Assembly (NCBI GenBank): GCA_049322755.1
Contig: JBMOQX010000005.1
Coordinates: 1-64,000 of the forward strand
Source of the DNA: DATIUV01 sp049322755
GTDB lineage: Bacteria; Pseudomonadota; Gammaproteobacteria; Burkholderiales; UBA6910
Direction: 5' to 3'
DNA length: 64,000 nt
This document shows, one piece after another, positions 7,923-15,660 of this stretch. Numbering within the stretch: the stretch's first letter is position 1; the number at the start of each line of letters is the position of its first letter. A program made the position numbers and the translations under genes. The notes beneath the pieces were generated by a model. That model was not told the DNA's origin. It was given only the letters and a program-made list of their open reading frames with translations, and did not search any database.

Positions 7923-8405
7923 TCAGTACTTGCCGCCGGTCTTGTAGATGTAGTGCGACAGTTCCAGCATCTGCATCGACAGCCGCCGCTGGATGGCGTG
8001 CACCACGCGCATGATGGCGCGCATCGCCTTGTACACCACCACCGGGTGGGTGGGCACCAGCAGCTCGAAGCGGCCGCGGTTCAGGCTGAACACGGTGGTG
8101 GGGCCCTGGGCGCGCAGCGACGCGTAGCGCGGCTCGTCGTCCATGAAGGAGAGCTCGCCGACGAAATCCCCCGGCCCGAGGGTGTGCAGCGTGTTCCAGC
8201 CGCCATCGGGCGCCTGCTTGGCCACCGCGATCAGGCCTTTCACCACCACGTAGAGGTTGCGGTCGGTCTGCCCTTCCTCCACCAGGATCTCGCCGTCCGC
8301 GAGCTCGTGGACGTCGATGAGGTCCGCCAGCACCTTGAGCTCGTCGTCCTTCATCTCCCGGGCGAACGGTGAGGCCTTGAGGATCTGCAGCTTGTCGTGG
8401 GGCAT
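7923..8405 (-). CDS. Stand-alone cyclic-nucleotide-binding domain protein
   Basis: 160 residues, almost entirely one cNMP-binding (CAP_ED) beta-roll. ILVEEGQTDRNLYVVVKGLIAV leads to the phosphate-binding cassette GDFVGELSFMDDEPRYASLRA, where the Gly-Glu and the Pro-Arg-Tyr-Ala-Ser residues are conserved. The C-terminal helices (about 125-160) do not contain a helix-turn-helix, so this is not a CRP/FNR transcription factor. A good ribosome site (AGAGGAAT) precedes the ATG. It probably senses cAMP or c-di-GMP and acts through a partner; which one is unknown. Confidence 0.85.
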   Translation of the reverse strand: MPHDKLQILKASPFAREMKDDELKVLADLIDVHELADGEILVEEGQTDRNLYVVVKGLIAVAKQAPDGGWNTLHTLGPGDFVGELSFMDDEPRYASLRAQGPTTVFSLNRGRFELLVPTHPVVVYKAMRAIMRVVHAIQRRLSMQMLELSHYIYKTGGKY

Positions 8406-8471
8406 GTCGGGATTCCTCTGTGCGTCGTGGCGGATATTCTAGGCGCTTGCCCGCGGCCGCGGGAAGCGGGC

Positions 8472-9563
8472 TCAGACGTTGAAGCGGAAATGCATGACGT
8501 CGCCATCCTGCACCACGTAATCCTTGCCTTCCAGGCGCAGCCTGCCCGCCTCCTTGGCGCCCTGCTCGCCCCTGGCGGCGACGAAGTCCGCGAACGACAC
8601 CACCTCTGCGCGGATGAAGCCGCGCTCGAAGTCGGTGTGGATCACGGCCGCCGCCTTCGGCGCGGTGTCGCCGCGGTGGATGGTCCAGGCCCGCACCTCC
8701 TTCGGCCCGGCGGTGAAGTAGGTCTCCAGCCCGAGGAGCTCGTAGGCGGCGCGGATCAGGCGGTTCAGGCCCGGCTCCTCCAGCCCGAGGTCGGCCAGAA
8801 ACAGCGCCTTGTCCTCATCCGGCAGGTCGGCGATCTGCATCTCCAGCGCCGCGCACAGCGTCACCACCGGCGCCCCCTCCGCGGCGGCGAACGCCTTGAG
8901 CTTCTCCAGCAGCGGGTTGTCGCCGAAATGCTGCTCGTCGACGTTGCCGACGTAGAGCACCGGTTTCATGGTGATCAGGCACAGCGGCTTCGCCAGCGCC
9001 TGCTCCTCGTCGGAGAGCGCCGCGCCCCGCGCCGGCCGGCCCTGGTCCAGCTGCGCCTGCAGCTTCTCCAGCACCGCCATCTGCTTGCGCGCCTCCTTGT
9101 CGCCGGCGTTGGCCGGCTTCTGGTAGCGCGCCGCGGCCTTCTCCACCGTCGCCAGGTCCGCCAGCGCCAGCTCGGTATTGATGGTCTCCACGTCCGAGAC
9201 CGGGTCCACCTTGCCGGCGACGTGGGTCACGTTCTCGTTCTCGAAGCAGCGCACCACGTGGGCCACCGCGTCGGTCTCGCGGATGTGAGCGAGGAACTGG
9301 TTGCCGAGCCCCTCGCCCTTGGACGCCCCCGCCACCAGGCCGGCGATGTCGACGAACTCCACCACCGCCGGCACCACCTTCTGCGGCTTGACGATCTCCG
9401 CCAGCGGCGCGAGCCGCGGGTCCGGCACCTCGACGATGCCGACGTTGGGTTCGATGGTGCAGAACGGATAGTTCTCCGCCGGGATCGACGCCTTGGTCAG
9501 CGCATTAAAGAGGGTGGACTTGCCCACGTTGGGCAGGCCCACGATGCCGCACTTGAGTCCCAT
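8472..9563 (-). CDS. ychF: YchF/OLA1 redox-responsive ATPase
   Basis: 363 residues from the ATG giving MGLKCGIVGLPNVGKSTLF; the longer open frame upstream runs into repeat DNA and was not used. An Obg-type P-loop domain (GLPNVGKST, then DIAGLVAGASKGEGLGN) carries a coiled-coil insertion, followed by the TGS domain near the C-terminus (LETYFTAGPKEVRAWTIHRGDTAPKAA). YchF prefers ATP over GTP and associates with the ribosome. It lies downstream of pth, the usual pairing in proteobacteria, separated here by the heptamer-repeat region. Confidence 0.97.
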   Translation of the reverse strand: MGLKCGIVGLPNVGKSTLFNALTKASIPAENYPFCTIEPNVGIVEVPDPRLAPLAEIVKPQKVVPAVVEFVDIAGLVAGASKGEGLGNQFLAHIRETDAVAHVVRCFENENVTHVAGKVDPVSDVETINTELALADLATVEKAAARYQKPANAGDKEARKQMAVLEKLQAQLDQGRPARGAALSDEEQALAKPLCLITMKPVLYVGNVDEQHFGDNPLLEKLKAFAAAEGAPVVTLCAALEMQIADLPDEDKALFLADLGLEEPGLNRLIRAAYELLGLETYFTAGPKEVRAWTIHRGDTAPKAAAVIHTDFERGFIRAEVVSFADFVAARGEQGAKEAGRLRLEGKDYVVQDGDVMHFRFNV

Positions 9564-9577
9564 GGTTTCTTGGTGGC

Positions 9578-9688
9578 GAGGAATGAGTAATGGGTGATGG
9601 GGAAAACTGCCCGTCCCCATCACTCGTTACGCATCACGCATCACCGATTCCCCATCACCGACCGCCCATCGCTCATTCCCCATTCCCC
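9578..9688. repeat. Degenerate heptamer repeat array with an inversion
   Basis: Read on the minus strand, bases 9688 to 9612 divide into eleven 7-base units without a gap: GGGGAAT, GGGGAAT, GAGCGAT, GGGCGGT, CGGTGAT, GGGGAAT, CGGTGAT, GCGTGAT, GCGTAAC, GAGTGAT, GGGGACG. On the plus strand, 9578-9605 holds four units of the same kind in opposite orientation (GAGGAAT, GAGTAAT, GGGTGAT, GGGGAAA). The two arrays face each other and can pair into a long imperfect hairpin. The first two units lie inside the pth reading frame and encode its last residues. This resembles the short heptameric repeats known from intergenic DNA of some bacteria. Confidence 0.75.
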
Positions 9689-10278
9689 GCCTCCGGCCTC
9701 GGCCTGGTATGCAGCTTGAGCATCGCCGCCTCCAGGTTGCCCGCGGCGATCAGCGGCCACAGGTCCAGGCTGCGCGCCAGGGCGTCCTCGATCGCCGCCG
9801 CCTCCTCGCGGCGCGGCGGCTTGAGCACGTAATTGGCGACGTCGGCCCCTTGGCCCGGGTGGCCGATGCCGATGCGCAGGCGCCAGAAATCGGGCGTGCC
9901 CAGCGCCGCGGCGATGTCCTTCAGGCCGTTGTGGCCGGCCACGCCGCCGCCGCGCTTGAGCTTCACCACCCCCGGCACCAGGTCCAGCTCGTCGTGCGCC
10001 ACGAGGATGGACTGGGGCGCAATCCTGTAGAACCGCGCGAGCGCCGCCACCGCCCGTCCGCTCAGGTTCATGTAGGTGCCCGGCTCGATCAGCCACACTT
10101 CCTGGCCGCCTTCGCGCGCCCGCGCCACGCGGCCATGGAACTTCGCCTCGGCGCGCCATGACGCGCCGCAGGACGCGGCAATCCGCTCCACCCACCGGAA
10201 CCCGGCGTTGTGCCGCGTCTCGGCGTACTCCGGCCCGGGATTGCCGAGGCCGGCCACCAGCTGTATCGGAACCGTCAT
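9673..10278 (-). CDS. pth: Peptidyl-tRNA hydrolase
   Basis: 201 residues starting MTVPIQLVAGLGNPG. The enzyme frees tRNA from peptidyl-tRNA dropped by ribosomes. TRHNAGF contains the catalytic His22, and the DLVPGVVKLKRGGGVAGHNGLKDI and WRLRIGIGHPG blocks are family hallmarks. The last residues (GNGE) are encoded by heptamer repeats. There is no Shine-Dalgarno sequence: the 9 bases before the ATG follow directly on the T-run of a terminator hairpin. It lies between rplY and ychF, the conserved order. Confidence 0.97.
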   Translation of the reverse strand: MTVPIQLVAGLGNPGPEYAETRHNAGFRWVERIAASCGASWRAEAKFHGRVARAREGGQEVWLIEPGTYMNLSGRAVAALARFYRIAPQSILVAHDELDLVPGVVKLKRGGGVAGHNGLKDIAAALGTPDFWRLRIGIGHPGQGADVANYVLKPPRREEAAAIEDALARSLDLWPLIAAGNLEAAMLKLHTRPRPEAGNGE

Positions 10279-10287
10279 GAAGGCAAC

Positions 10288-10325
10288 AAAAAACCCGCCA
10301 CGCCGGCATGCGCGCCGTGGCGGGT
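10288..10325 (-). terminator. Factor-independent terminator between rplY and pth
   Basis: Read on the minus strand, a 10-bp perfect stem (ACCCGCCACG / CGTGGCGGGT) with a 13-base loop is followed by six T residues. It ends only 9 bases before the pth start codon, so any transcript reaching pth from rplY must read through it. Confidence 0.85.
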
Positions 10326-10348
10326 CATGGGCATCCTCCCCGCGGAGG

Positions 10349-11005
10349 TCAGCCTTCCTTCCCTTCCTTCTTCTCGGCGCCCACCACCGGCACTTCGGCC
10401 GCGGCCGGCGCGGCCTCGGCCGGCACCTCCTCCTCCACCGCCTTGGCGATCAGGATGGTGGCCACCACCGGATCCTCGCCGCGGTAGCCGGCCGGCTCGA
10501 CGCCCGCCGGCAGCTTGAGATCGGACAGGTGCAGGGAGTGGCCGGCCGTCAGGTCGGCCAGGTCCACCTCGATGAACTCCGGCAGGTCCTTCGGCAGGCA
10601 GGTGATGTCCAGCTCGGTCATGACGTGGGAGACGATGCCGTGGGAGAGCTTCACCCCCGGCGCGATGTCCGCGTTGATGAAGTGCAGCGGCACCGCGATG
10701 TGGATCTTCTCGTCCGCGGCCACGCGCTGGAAGTCCACGTGCGCCACTTCGTCGCGCCACGGGTGCATCTGCACGTCCCGCAGCAGCACCTGCTCCTTCG
10801 CGCCCTCCAGGTTCATGGTCAGGATCGACGAATGGAACACTTCCATCTTGAGGTGCTTGAGCAGCGCATTGTGGTCCAGCTGGATCGGCTGCGCCTGCGA
10901 CTTGCCGCCGTAGAGGATGCCCGGGACCCACCCGGCCTTGCGCAGACGGCGGCTCGCACCCGTTCCCTGCGTCTCGCGCTTCTTCGCGCCCACTTCGATC
11001 TTCAT
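10349..11005 (-). CDS. rplY: Ribosomal protein bL25, long (CTC) form
   Basis: 218 residues from MKIEVGAKKRETQGTGASRRLRKAG; AGGAG lies 8 bases before this ATG. The N-terminal 5S-rRNA-binding domain (GWVPGILYGGKSQAQPIQLDHNALLKHL) is followed by the TL5/CTC-type C-terminal domain (VPLHFINADIAPGVKLSHGIVSHVMTELDITCLPKDLPEFIEVDL) and an acidic Ala/Glu tail. It binds 5S rRNA in the large subunit. It follows prs and is bracketed by two terminators, so it may be partly uncoupled from both neighbours. Confidence 0.97.
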   Translation of the reverse strand: MKIEVGAKKRETQGTGASRRLRKAGWVPGILYGGKSQAQPIQLDHNALLKHLKMEVFHSSILTMNLEGAKEQVLLRDVQMHPWRDEVAHVDFQRVAADEKIHIAVPLHFINADIAPGVKLSHGIVSHVMTELDITCLPKDLPEFIEVDLADLTAGHSLHLSDLKLPAGVEPAGYRGEDPVVATILIAKAVEEEVPAEAAPAAAEVPVVGAEKKEGKEG

Positions 11006-11054
11006 TTCACACTCCTTCGGACGCCACCCGCGACCAGGCGGCGTCAAGCTTCAG

Positions 11055-11076
11055 AAAAACCGGCGGCGACCGCCGG
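11055..11076 (-). terminator. Terminator or attenuator between prs and rplY
   Basis: On the minus strand, a 7-bp stem (CCGGCGG / CCGCCGG) with a three-base loop is followed by five T residues. It lies 41 bases after the prs stop and 50 bases before the rplY start. Being short and T-poor, it probably works as a partial terminator that lowers rplY transcription from the prs promoter. Confidence 0.7.
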
Positions 11077-11117
11077 ACCCGTACAACGCGCCCGCCTCGG
11101 CGGCGCGGCGCGCAAAC

Positions 11118-12068
11118 CTATTCCATGAACAGCGAGCTGACCGAGTCCTCGTTGCTGATGCGCAGGATGGTCTCCGCCAGCAGTCCCGCCACCGTCAGCT
11201 GGCGGATGCGCGGGCACTGGCGGGCGTCCTCGCGCAGCGGGATGGTGTCGGTCACCACCAGCTCGTCCAGCACCGAATTGCTGATGCGCTCCACCGCCTT
11301 GCCCGAGAGCACCGGGTGGGTGCAGTAGGCCAGCACCTTCTTCGCGCCGTGGTCCTTCAGCGCCTGGGCCGCCTCGCACAGCGTGTTGGCGGTGTCCACC
11401 AGGTCGTCCATGATCACGCACGAGCGGCCCTCGACTTCGCCGATGATGTTCATCACCGTCGCCACGTTGGGCTTGGGGCGCCGCTTGTCGATGATGGCGA
11501 GGTCCGCCTCCAGCCGCTTGGCCACCGCGCGCGCCCGCACCACCCCGCCGACGTCGGGCGAGACCACGATCACGTCCTCGTGGTCGCGCTTCCAGATGTC
11601 GCCCATCAGCAGCGGCGTGGCGTAGACGTTGTCCACCGGGATGTCGAAGAAGCCCTGGATCTGGTCGGAATGCAGGTCCATGGTCAGCAGCCGGTCGACG
11701 CCGACGCTGGTGAGCATGTTGGCGATCACCTTGGCGGTGATGGGCACCCGCGCCGAGCGCGGGCGGCGGTCCTGGCGCGCGTAGCCGAAATACGGGATCG
11801 CCGCCGTCACCCGCGCCGCCGAGGCGCGCTTGAGCGCGTCCACCATCACCAGCACTTCCATCAGGTTGTCGTTGCCGGGCGGGCAGGTGGACTGCAGCAC
11901 GAACACGTCCTTGCCGCGCACGTTCTCCAGGATCTCCACCATCACCTCGCCGTCGCTGAAGCGCCCGACGATGGCGCGGCCGAGATGGATGTTGAGATGA
12001 CGCACCGTGTCCTCCGCCAGCCGGGGGTTGGCGTTGCCGGTGAACACCATCATGTCAGCGTAGGGCAT
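11118..12068 (-). CDS. prs: Ribose-phosphate pyrophosphokinase (PRPP synthase)
   Basis: 316 residues, class I length. It makes PRPP from ribose 5-phosphate and ATP for nucleotide, His, Trp and NAD synthesis. Visible motifs are the N-terminal FTGNANPRLAEDTVRHL, the ATP-binding flexible-loop segment PYFGYARQDRRPRSARVPITAK, and the PRPP-binding loop CVIMDDLVDTANTL. It lies immediately downstream of tRNA-Gln, the usual arrangement in this group (ispE-tRNA-Gln-prs-rplY). Confidence 0.97.
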   Translation of the reverse strand: MPYADMMVFTGNANPRLAEDTVRHLNIHLGRAIVGRFSDGEVMVEILENVRGKDVFVLQSTCPPGNDNLMEVLVMVDALKRASAARVTAAIPYFGYARQDRRPRSARVPITAKVIANMLTSVGVDRLLTMDLHSDQIQGFFDIPVDNVYATPLLMGDIWKRDHEDVIVVSPDVGGVVRARAVAKRLEADLAIIDKRRPKPNVATVMNIIGEVEGRSCVIMDDLVDTANTLCEAAQALKDHGAKKVLAYCTHPVLSGKAVERISNSVLDELVVTDTIPLREDARQCPRIRQLTVAGLLAETILRISNEDSVSSLFME

Positions 12069-12142
12069 GCGCGTCCTGCGGGGTTCGGGATCTCGTCGGA
12101 GGTGGAAACAACGCCGGTTTCAGCGTCCGCGGCTGGTCGGGT

Positions 12143-12217
12143 TGGCTGGGGAGGTAGGATTCGAACCTACGCATGCCGGAATCAAAATCCGGTGCCTTAC
12201 CACTTGGCGACTCCCCA
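12143..12217 (-). tRNA. tRNA-Gln (anticodon TTG)
   Basis: 75 bases including an encoded CCA end. The 7-bp acceptor stem TGGGGAG / CTCCCCA, the anticodon arm CCGGA-TTTTGAT-TCCGG with TTG in positions 34-36, and the T-arm TAGGTTCGAATCCTA are all intact. It stands between ispE and prs, 74 bp upstream of prs, and is probably co-transcribed with it. Confidence 0.97.
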
Positions 12218-12275
12218 GCGATCTTAATTAACGTCGGGCCGGACACGCAGCGGATTCTTCCGCGCCCGGCCGGCG

Positions 12276-13112
12276 TCAGCGCGCCAGACCGTGCAGCGGG
12301 TGGGAATCCAGGCCGCGGGCCACGAAACCGCCGATGCCGTCGGGCCGCGCATCCAGGACACGCCGGGCCTCTCGTTCGTCGTCGAAGCCGGCGAAAACGC
12401 AGCCGCCGGATCCGGTGAGGCGGGCCTTCGCGCGGCCATCGAGCCAGCGCATGGCGCGATCCACTTCAACGTACTTCCGCCGCACCACGGGCTCGAGATC
12501 GTTGCGGCCCTGGTCGATCGAAAAGGCCGACATTTTGATGGGATTCGTGTTGCGTGTCAAATCGCTGGCGGCGAAGATTTCTGCTGTAGACACAAACACC
12601 TGCGGCACCAGAACCAGGTACCAGGCGGGGGGCAGCAGGACCTTCGTCAGGCGCTCGCCGACGCCCTCGCCGAAGGCGTTTTCACCGAACACGAACACCG
12701 GCACGTCGGCCCCGAGGGCGAGCCCGAGCTCCATCAGGCGCGGCCGATCGAGGTCCAGGCCCCAGAGGTGATTGAGCGCCAGCAGGGTGGTGGCGGCGTC
12801 GGAGCTGCCGCCGCCCAGACCGCCCCCCGGCGGCAGCCGCTTCTCGACTTCCAGGTCGGCGCCGAACCGCGTGCCGGTGACCTGCCGCAGCAGGCGCGCC
12901 GCGCGCACGGTCAGGTCCTGATCCTCGGGGATGCCCGGCAGATCGGTCAGCCGCCGCACGACGCCGTCGTCGCGCACGCGCACGCGCACGGTGTCGCCGT
13001 AGTCGATGAAACGAAACACGGTCTGCAGCAGGTGGTAGCCGTCGGCGCGCCGGCCCACGACGTGCAGGAACAGGTTGAGCTTCGCCGGCGCCGGAAACTC
13101 CACCGCGTTCAT
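12276..13112 (-). CDS. ispE: 4-diphosphocytidyl-2-C-methyl-D-erythritol kinase
   Basis: 278 residues, a GHMP kinase that phosphorylates CDP-methylerythritol in the non-mevalonate isoprenoid pathway. The N-terminus FPAPAKLNLFLHVVGRRADGYHLLQTVF contains the catalytic lysine segment, the ATP loop is LPPGGGLGGGSSDAATTL, and the C-terminal glycine motif is ARLTGSGGCVFAGF. Its start overlaps the lolB stop by 4 bp (ATGA), a coupling common in proteobacteria. Confidence 0.97.
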   Translation of the reverse strand: MNAVEFPAPAKLNLFLHVVGRRADGYHLLQTVFRFIDYGDTVRVRVRDDGVVRRLTDLPGIPEDQDLTVRAARLLRQVTGTRFGADLEVEKRLPPGGGLGGGSSDAATTLLALNHLWGLDLDRPRLMELGLALGADVPVFVFGENAFGEGVGERLTKVLLPPAWYLVLVPQVFVSTAEIFAASDLTRNTNPIKMSAFSIDQGRNDLEPVVRRKYVEVDRAMRWLDGRAKARLTGSGGCVFAGFDDEREARRVLDARPDGIGGFVARGLDSHPLHGLAR

Positions 13113-13687
13113 GGCGAGAGCGACCAGCTGTCGACGGTGAGGCGGATTTCCACGCCGTCGCGCGCGGCGATGAGGGTGCGCGGCAGCGCGTGGCCGCCCG
13201 CGACCGTGTACTCGGTGTACTCGATCTTCCAGCCGTCCTGGGTGAGCCGCTCGAGCCGCCCCGCTTCCCCGCGACGGGTCGTCGCCTCCCGCCCCGGCCG
13301 GGAGAAGCCGGCCACCCAGTAGCGCAGCCCGTCCAGCGGCAGTTCCCAGCCCAGCGCCTCGCGCGTCAACGCCGAAGCGTCCGCCGCGCGCCAGATCTTC
13401 CGGTCCGAAGTGACCAGCGTCACCTCCCCCGGAATCGCGTTCACCCGCGCCACCGCCTGGCCCAGCGGCGTGGTCAGCCAGACTTCATCCCGTCCACCCT
13501 GATGGGTCCAGCGCACGCCGCCGTTGAACCCCTGCTCCTGGTAGCGCACGCCCACGCGCCCGGTCAGCTCGAACGCCCCCAGCGGCGCCGGCGGCGGCGC
13601 GACACCGGGCGGCGGCAGCGTGGCGCAGCCGGCCGTGGCCATCAGGATGGAGAGGGCAAGCGCCGCGTGGACGCTGCGCCGGGTCAT
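13109..13687 (-). CDS. lolB: LolB, outer-membrane lipoprotein receptor
   Basis: 192 residues. The signal peptide ends in a lipobox (LMATAGC, Cys22). The mature part has the LolB beta-barrel pattern (FELTGRVGVRYQEQGFNGGVRWTHQGGRDEVWLTTPLGQ and LGWELPLDGLRYWVAG). It receives lipoproteins from LolA in the periplasm and inserts them into the outer membrane. It lies between the TPR lipoprotein gene (16 bp upstream) and ispE, the conserved place. Confidence 0.95.
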   Translation of the reverse strand: MTRRSVHAALALSILMATAGCATLPPPGVAPPPAPLGAFELTGRVGVRYQEQGFNGGVRWTHQGGRDEVWLTTPLGQAVARVNAIPGEVTLVTSDRKIWRAADASALTREALGWELPLDGLRYWVAGFSRPGREATTRRGEAGRLERLTQDGWKIEYTEYTVAGGHALPRTLIAARDGVEIRLTVDSWSLSP

Positions 13688-13703
13688 GCGGCGGGCGGCA
13701 CGC

Positions 13704-15455
13704 TCACGGCGTGAACTTGCGCACCGCGTCCACCAGCACCCGGTTGTCGGGATGGTCGCTGAGCGCGGCGTCCCAGACCTTTTTCGCTTCGTCGCGCTGG
13801 CCCATCACCCACAGCACTTCGCCGAGGTGGGCAGCGATCTCGGGGTCCTGGCGCAGGGCGTAGGCCCGGCGCAGGTAATCGGCCCCGCCCTGGATGTCGC
13901 CCATGCGGTACAGGACCCAGCCCATGCTGTCGAGAATGAACGGGTCCTCCGGGGAGATTTCCAGCGCCTTCTCGATCAGCGCCCTGGCCTCCTCGAGGCG
14001 CAGGCCGCGATCCGCCAGGCTGTAGCCCAGCGCGTTGTAGGCGTGGGCGTGGTCCGGCTTGATGCGCATCACGGCGCGCAGGTTCTCCTCCAGCACGTCG
14101 AGCTTGTCCAGCCGCTCGGCTGCCATGGCATGGTCATAGAGCAGGTCCGGATTGTCGGGCCGCTTCTTCAACTCGCGGTCGAGCACGTCGTAGGCTTCCT
14201 GGTTGGCGCCGGCCTCCCGCAGCAGCTGCGCTTCCGCCATCACCAGCTGCACCTCCTGCTTGGCGTCCGCCGCGGCGACGCCGCGAAGATGGCTGCGCGC
14301 TTCCTCGAGCTTGCCCTGCTTGGCGAGCACGCCGGCATAGCGCACCTCGGCCTGCAGCTTCTGGTCGCCGCTGCCGATGGAGCGATACCAGCCGGCGGCC
14401 TCGTCGTAGCGCTTGCGTTCCTCCTCCATCTGCCCGAGGAACATGCGCACCGAATCCTTGTCCCGATAGCCCTGCTCGAGGGCGGTGCGGAAATGGCGCT
14501 CGGCCGCGTCGTAGTCCTTCAGCTGCAGCGCCAGCATCGCCACCGCCACGGTCACCTCGGCGTTGCGCGGGTTGTCCGCCATCAGCCGCTCGAACTGGGC
14601 GCGGGCCTCGGCGTAGCGTTTCTCGTTCACCAGCAGGCGCGCATACGCCAGGCGCACCTCCCGCGACGCGGGGTAGGCGCCGAGAAATTCGCGGTACGCG
14701 GCGAGCGCCTTTTCGTTGGACGAGCGCCGCAATACCTGGCCTTCGAGCAGCACCGCCAGATCCCAGTCCGGGCGGATCTGCCGCGCCCGCTTGAGTTCCG
14801 CCAGCGCCACCGAGTCCTCGCCGGCGTTGGCCGCCGCCTGGGCGACGGCGAAGTGCGCCTCGGGCTGGTCGGGATAGGGCGTTGCCAGCTCCTGGGTCAG
14901 CGCCAGGACGCGCTTCTTGTCACCGTGGCGCGAGAGCAGGCTGTTCAACTGCAGGAATCCCTGGCCGATATTGGCACCTTCGTCCGCCAGCAGCTTTTGC
15001 AGGTGCGGCTTGGCCTCGTCCAGGCGCCCGCCGTTGACCAGCAGCGCCGCCACCGTCTGGCGCGCGCGGTCGGCGCCGGGCTCCAGCTCCAGCCAAAGCT
15101 GCGCCGCCTCCAGCGCCTCCGGGGCGCGACGTGCGAACACCGCGACCTCGGTGGCGCGCTGGGCGACCCGGGGATCGCGCGTTTTCTTCGCCAGATCGAG
15201 GTAGGTGCTGCTGGCCGCGTCCACCTGGCCGCGCTGGCCGGCGATCTCCGCGATCAGGAACTGATAGAACAGCTGGCGCGTGAGCTCCACGTTGGGGAGG
15301 TTCGCGTCGCTCTCGGCGGAGGCCGCCGGCGCCTGCCCGGGCGCGCCCGCGGCGGCCGTCTCGGTCGCCGCCGCGGCGACCGGCGGGTCGGCGGCAGGCA
15401 CCTGGGCGCACGCCGAGAGCGCGATCGAGGTCAGGAGCAGAACGAATCGAACCAT
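13704..15455 (-). CDS. TPR-repeat lipoprotein of unknown function
   Basis: 583 residues from the ATG giving MVRFVLLLTSIALSACAQ, a signal peptide with a lipobox ending at Cys16; the frame extends upstream but without a signal sequence. After an Ala/Pro-rich spacer the whole protein is tetratricopeptide repeats, for example AEARAQFERLMADNPRNAEVTV, EEARALIEKALEISPEDPFILDSMGWVLYRMGDI and ADYLRRAYALRQDPEIAAHLGEVLWVMGQ. Such proteins regularly sit next to lolB. A scaffold role in the outer membrane is plausible, but the partner is unknown. Confidence 0.88.
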   Translation of the reverse strand: MVRFVLLLTSIALSACAQVPAADPPVAAAATETAAAGAPGQAPAASAESDANLPNVELTRQLFYQFLIAEIAGQRGQVDAASSTYLDLAKKTRDPRVAQRATEVAVFARRAPEALEAAQLWLELEPGADRARQTVAALLVNGGRLDEAKPHLQKLLADEGANIGQGFLQLNSLLSRHGDKKRVLALTQELATPYPDQPEAHFAVAQAAANAGEDSVALAELKRARQIRPDWDLAVLLEGQVLRRSSNEKALAAYREFLGAYPASREVRLAYARLLVNEKRYAEARAQFERLMADNPRNAEVTVAVAMLALQLKDYDAAERHFRTALEQGYRDKDSVRMFLGQMEEERKRYDEAAGWYRSIGSGDQKLQAEVRYAGVLAKQGKLEEARSHLRGVAAADAKQEVQLVMAEAQLLREAGANQEAYDVLDRELKKRPDNPDLLYDHAMAAERLDKLDVLEENLRAVMRIKPDHAHAYNALGYSLADRGLRLEEARALIEKALEISPEDPFILDSMGWVLYRMGDIQGGADYLRRAYALRQDPEIAAHLGEVLWVMGQRDEAKKVWDAALSDHPDNRVLVDAVRKFTP

Positions 15456-15660
15456 GGAGAAAGGGCCAGCGGGAAGAGGAATGCCGTTTAGAGACGGCGC
15501 CCGCGGTTTGGTTCGGGCGGCCGGGGGGTCAGCAAGGCGTCCGCATTTCTGGAGGCACCGCGTCATATTAGGTATATTTACGCGCGGTCACAAGTCAGCG
15601 CGGCGCCGGGCCCCGGCGCCGCCGACGGCCCCGCTCCCACCGTGCCTCCACTCTGAACGC
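15456..15660. promoter_or_regulatory. Divergent promoter region, TPR lipoprotein / ABC operon
   Basis: The longest gene-free gap in the window. Most of it is GC-rich, but 15560-15590 is a small AT-rich island with TATATT at 15573-15578, a reasonable -10 element for the rightward ABC operon. A convincing -35 was not found at 16-18 bp. I see no operator-like symmetry. Confidence 0.35.

Noticed and set aside
15280..15660. 5' extension of the ABC ATPase gene by 127 codons
   Set aside because: The extension overlaps the TPR lipoprotein gene on the opposite strand and has no similarity to ABC proteins; the ATG at 15661 fits the family start.
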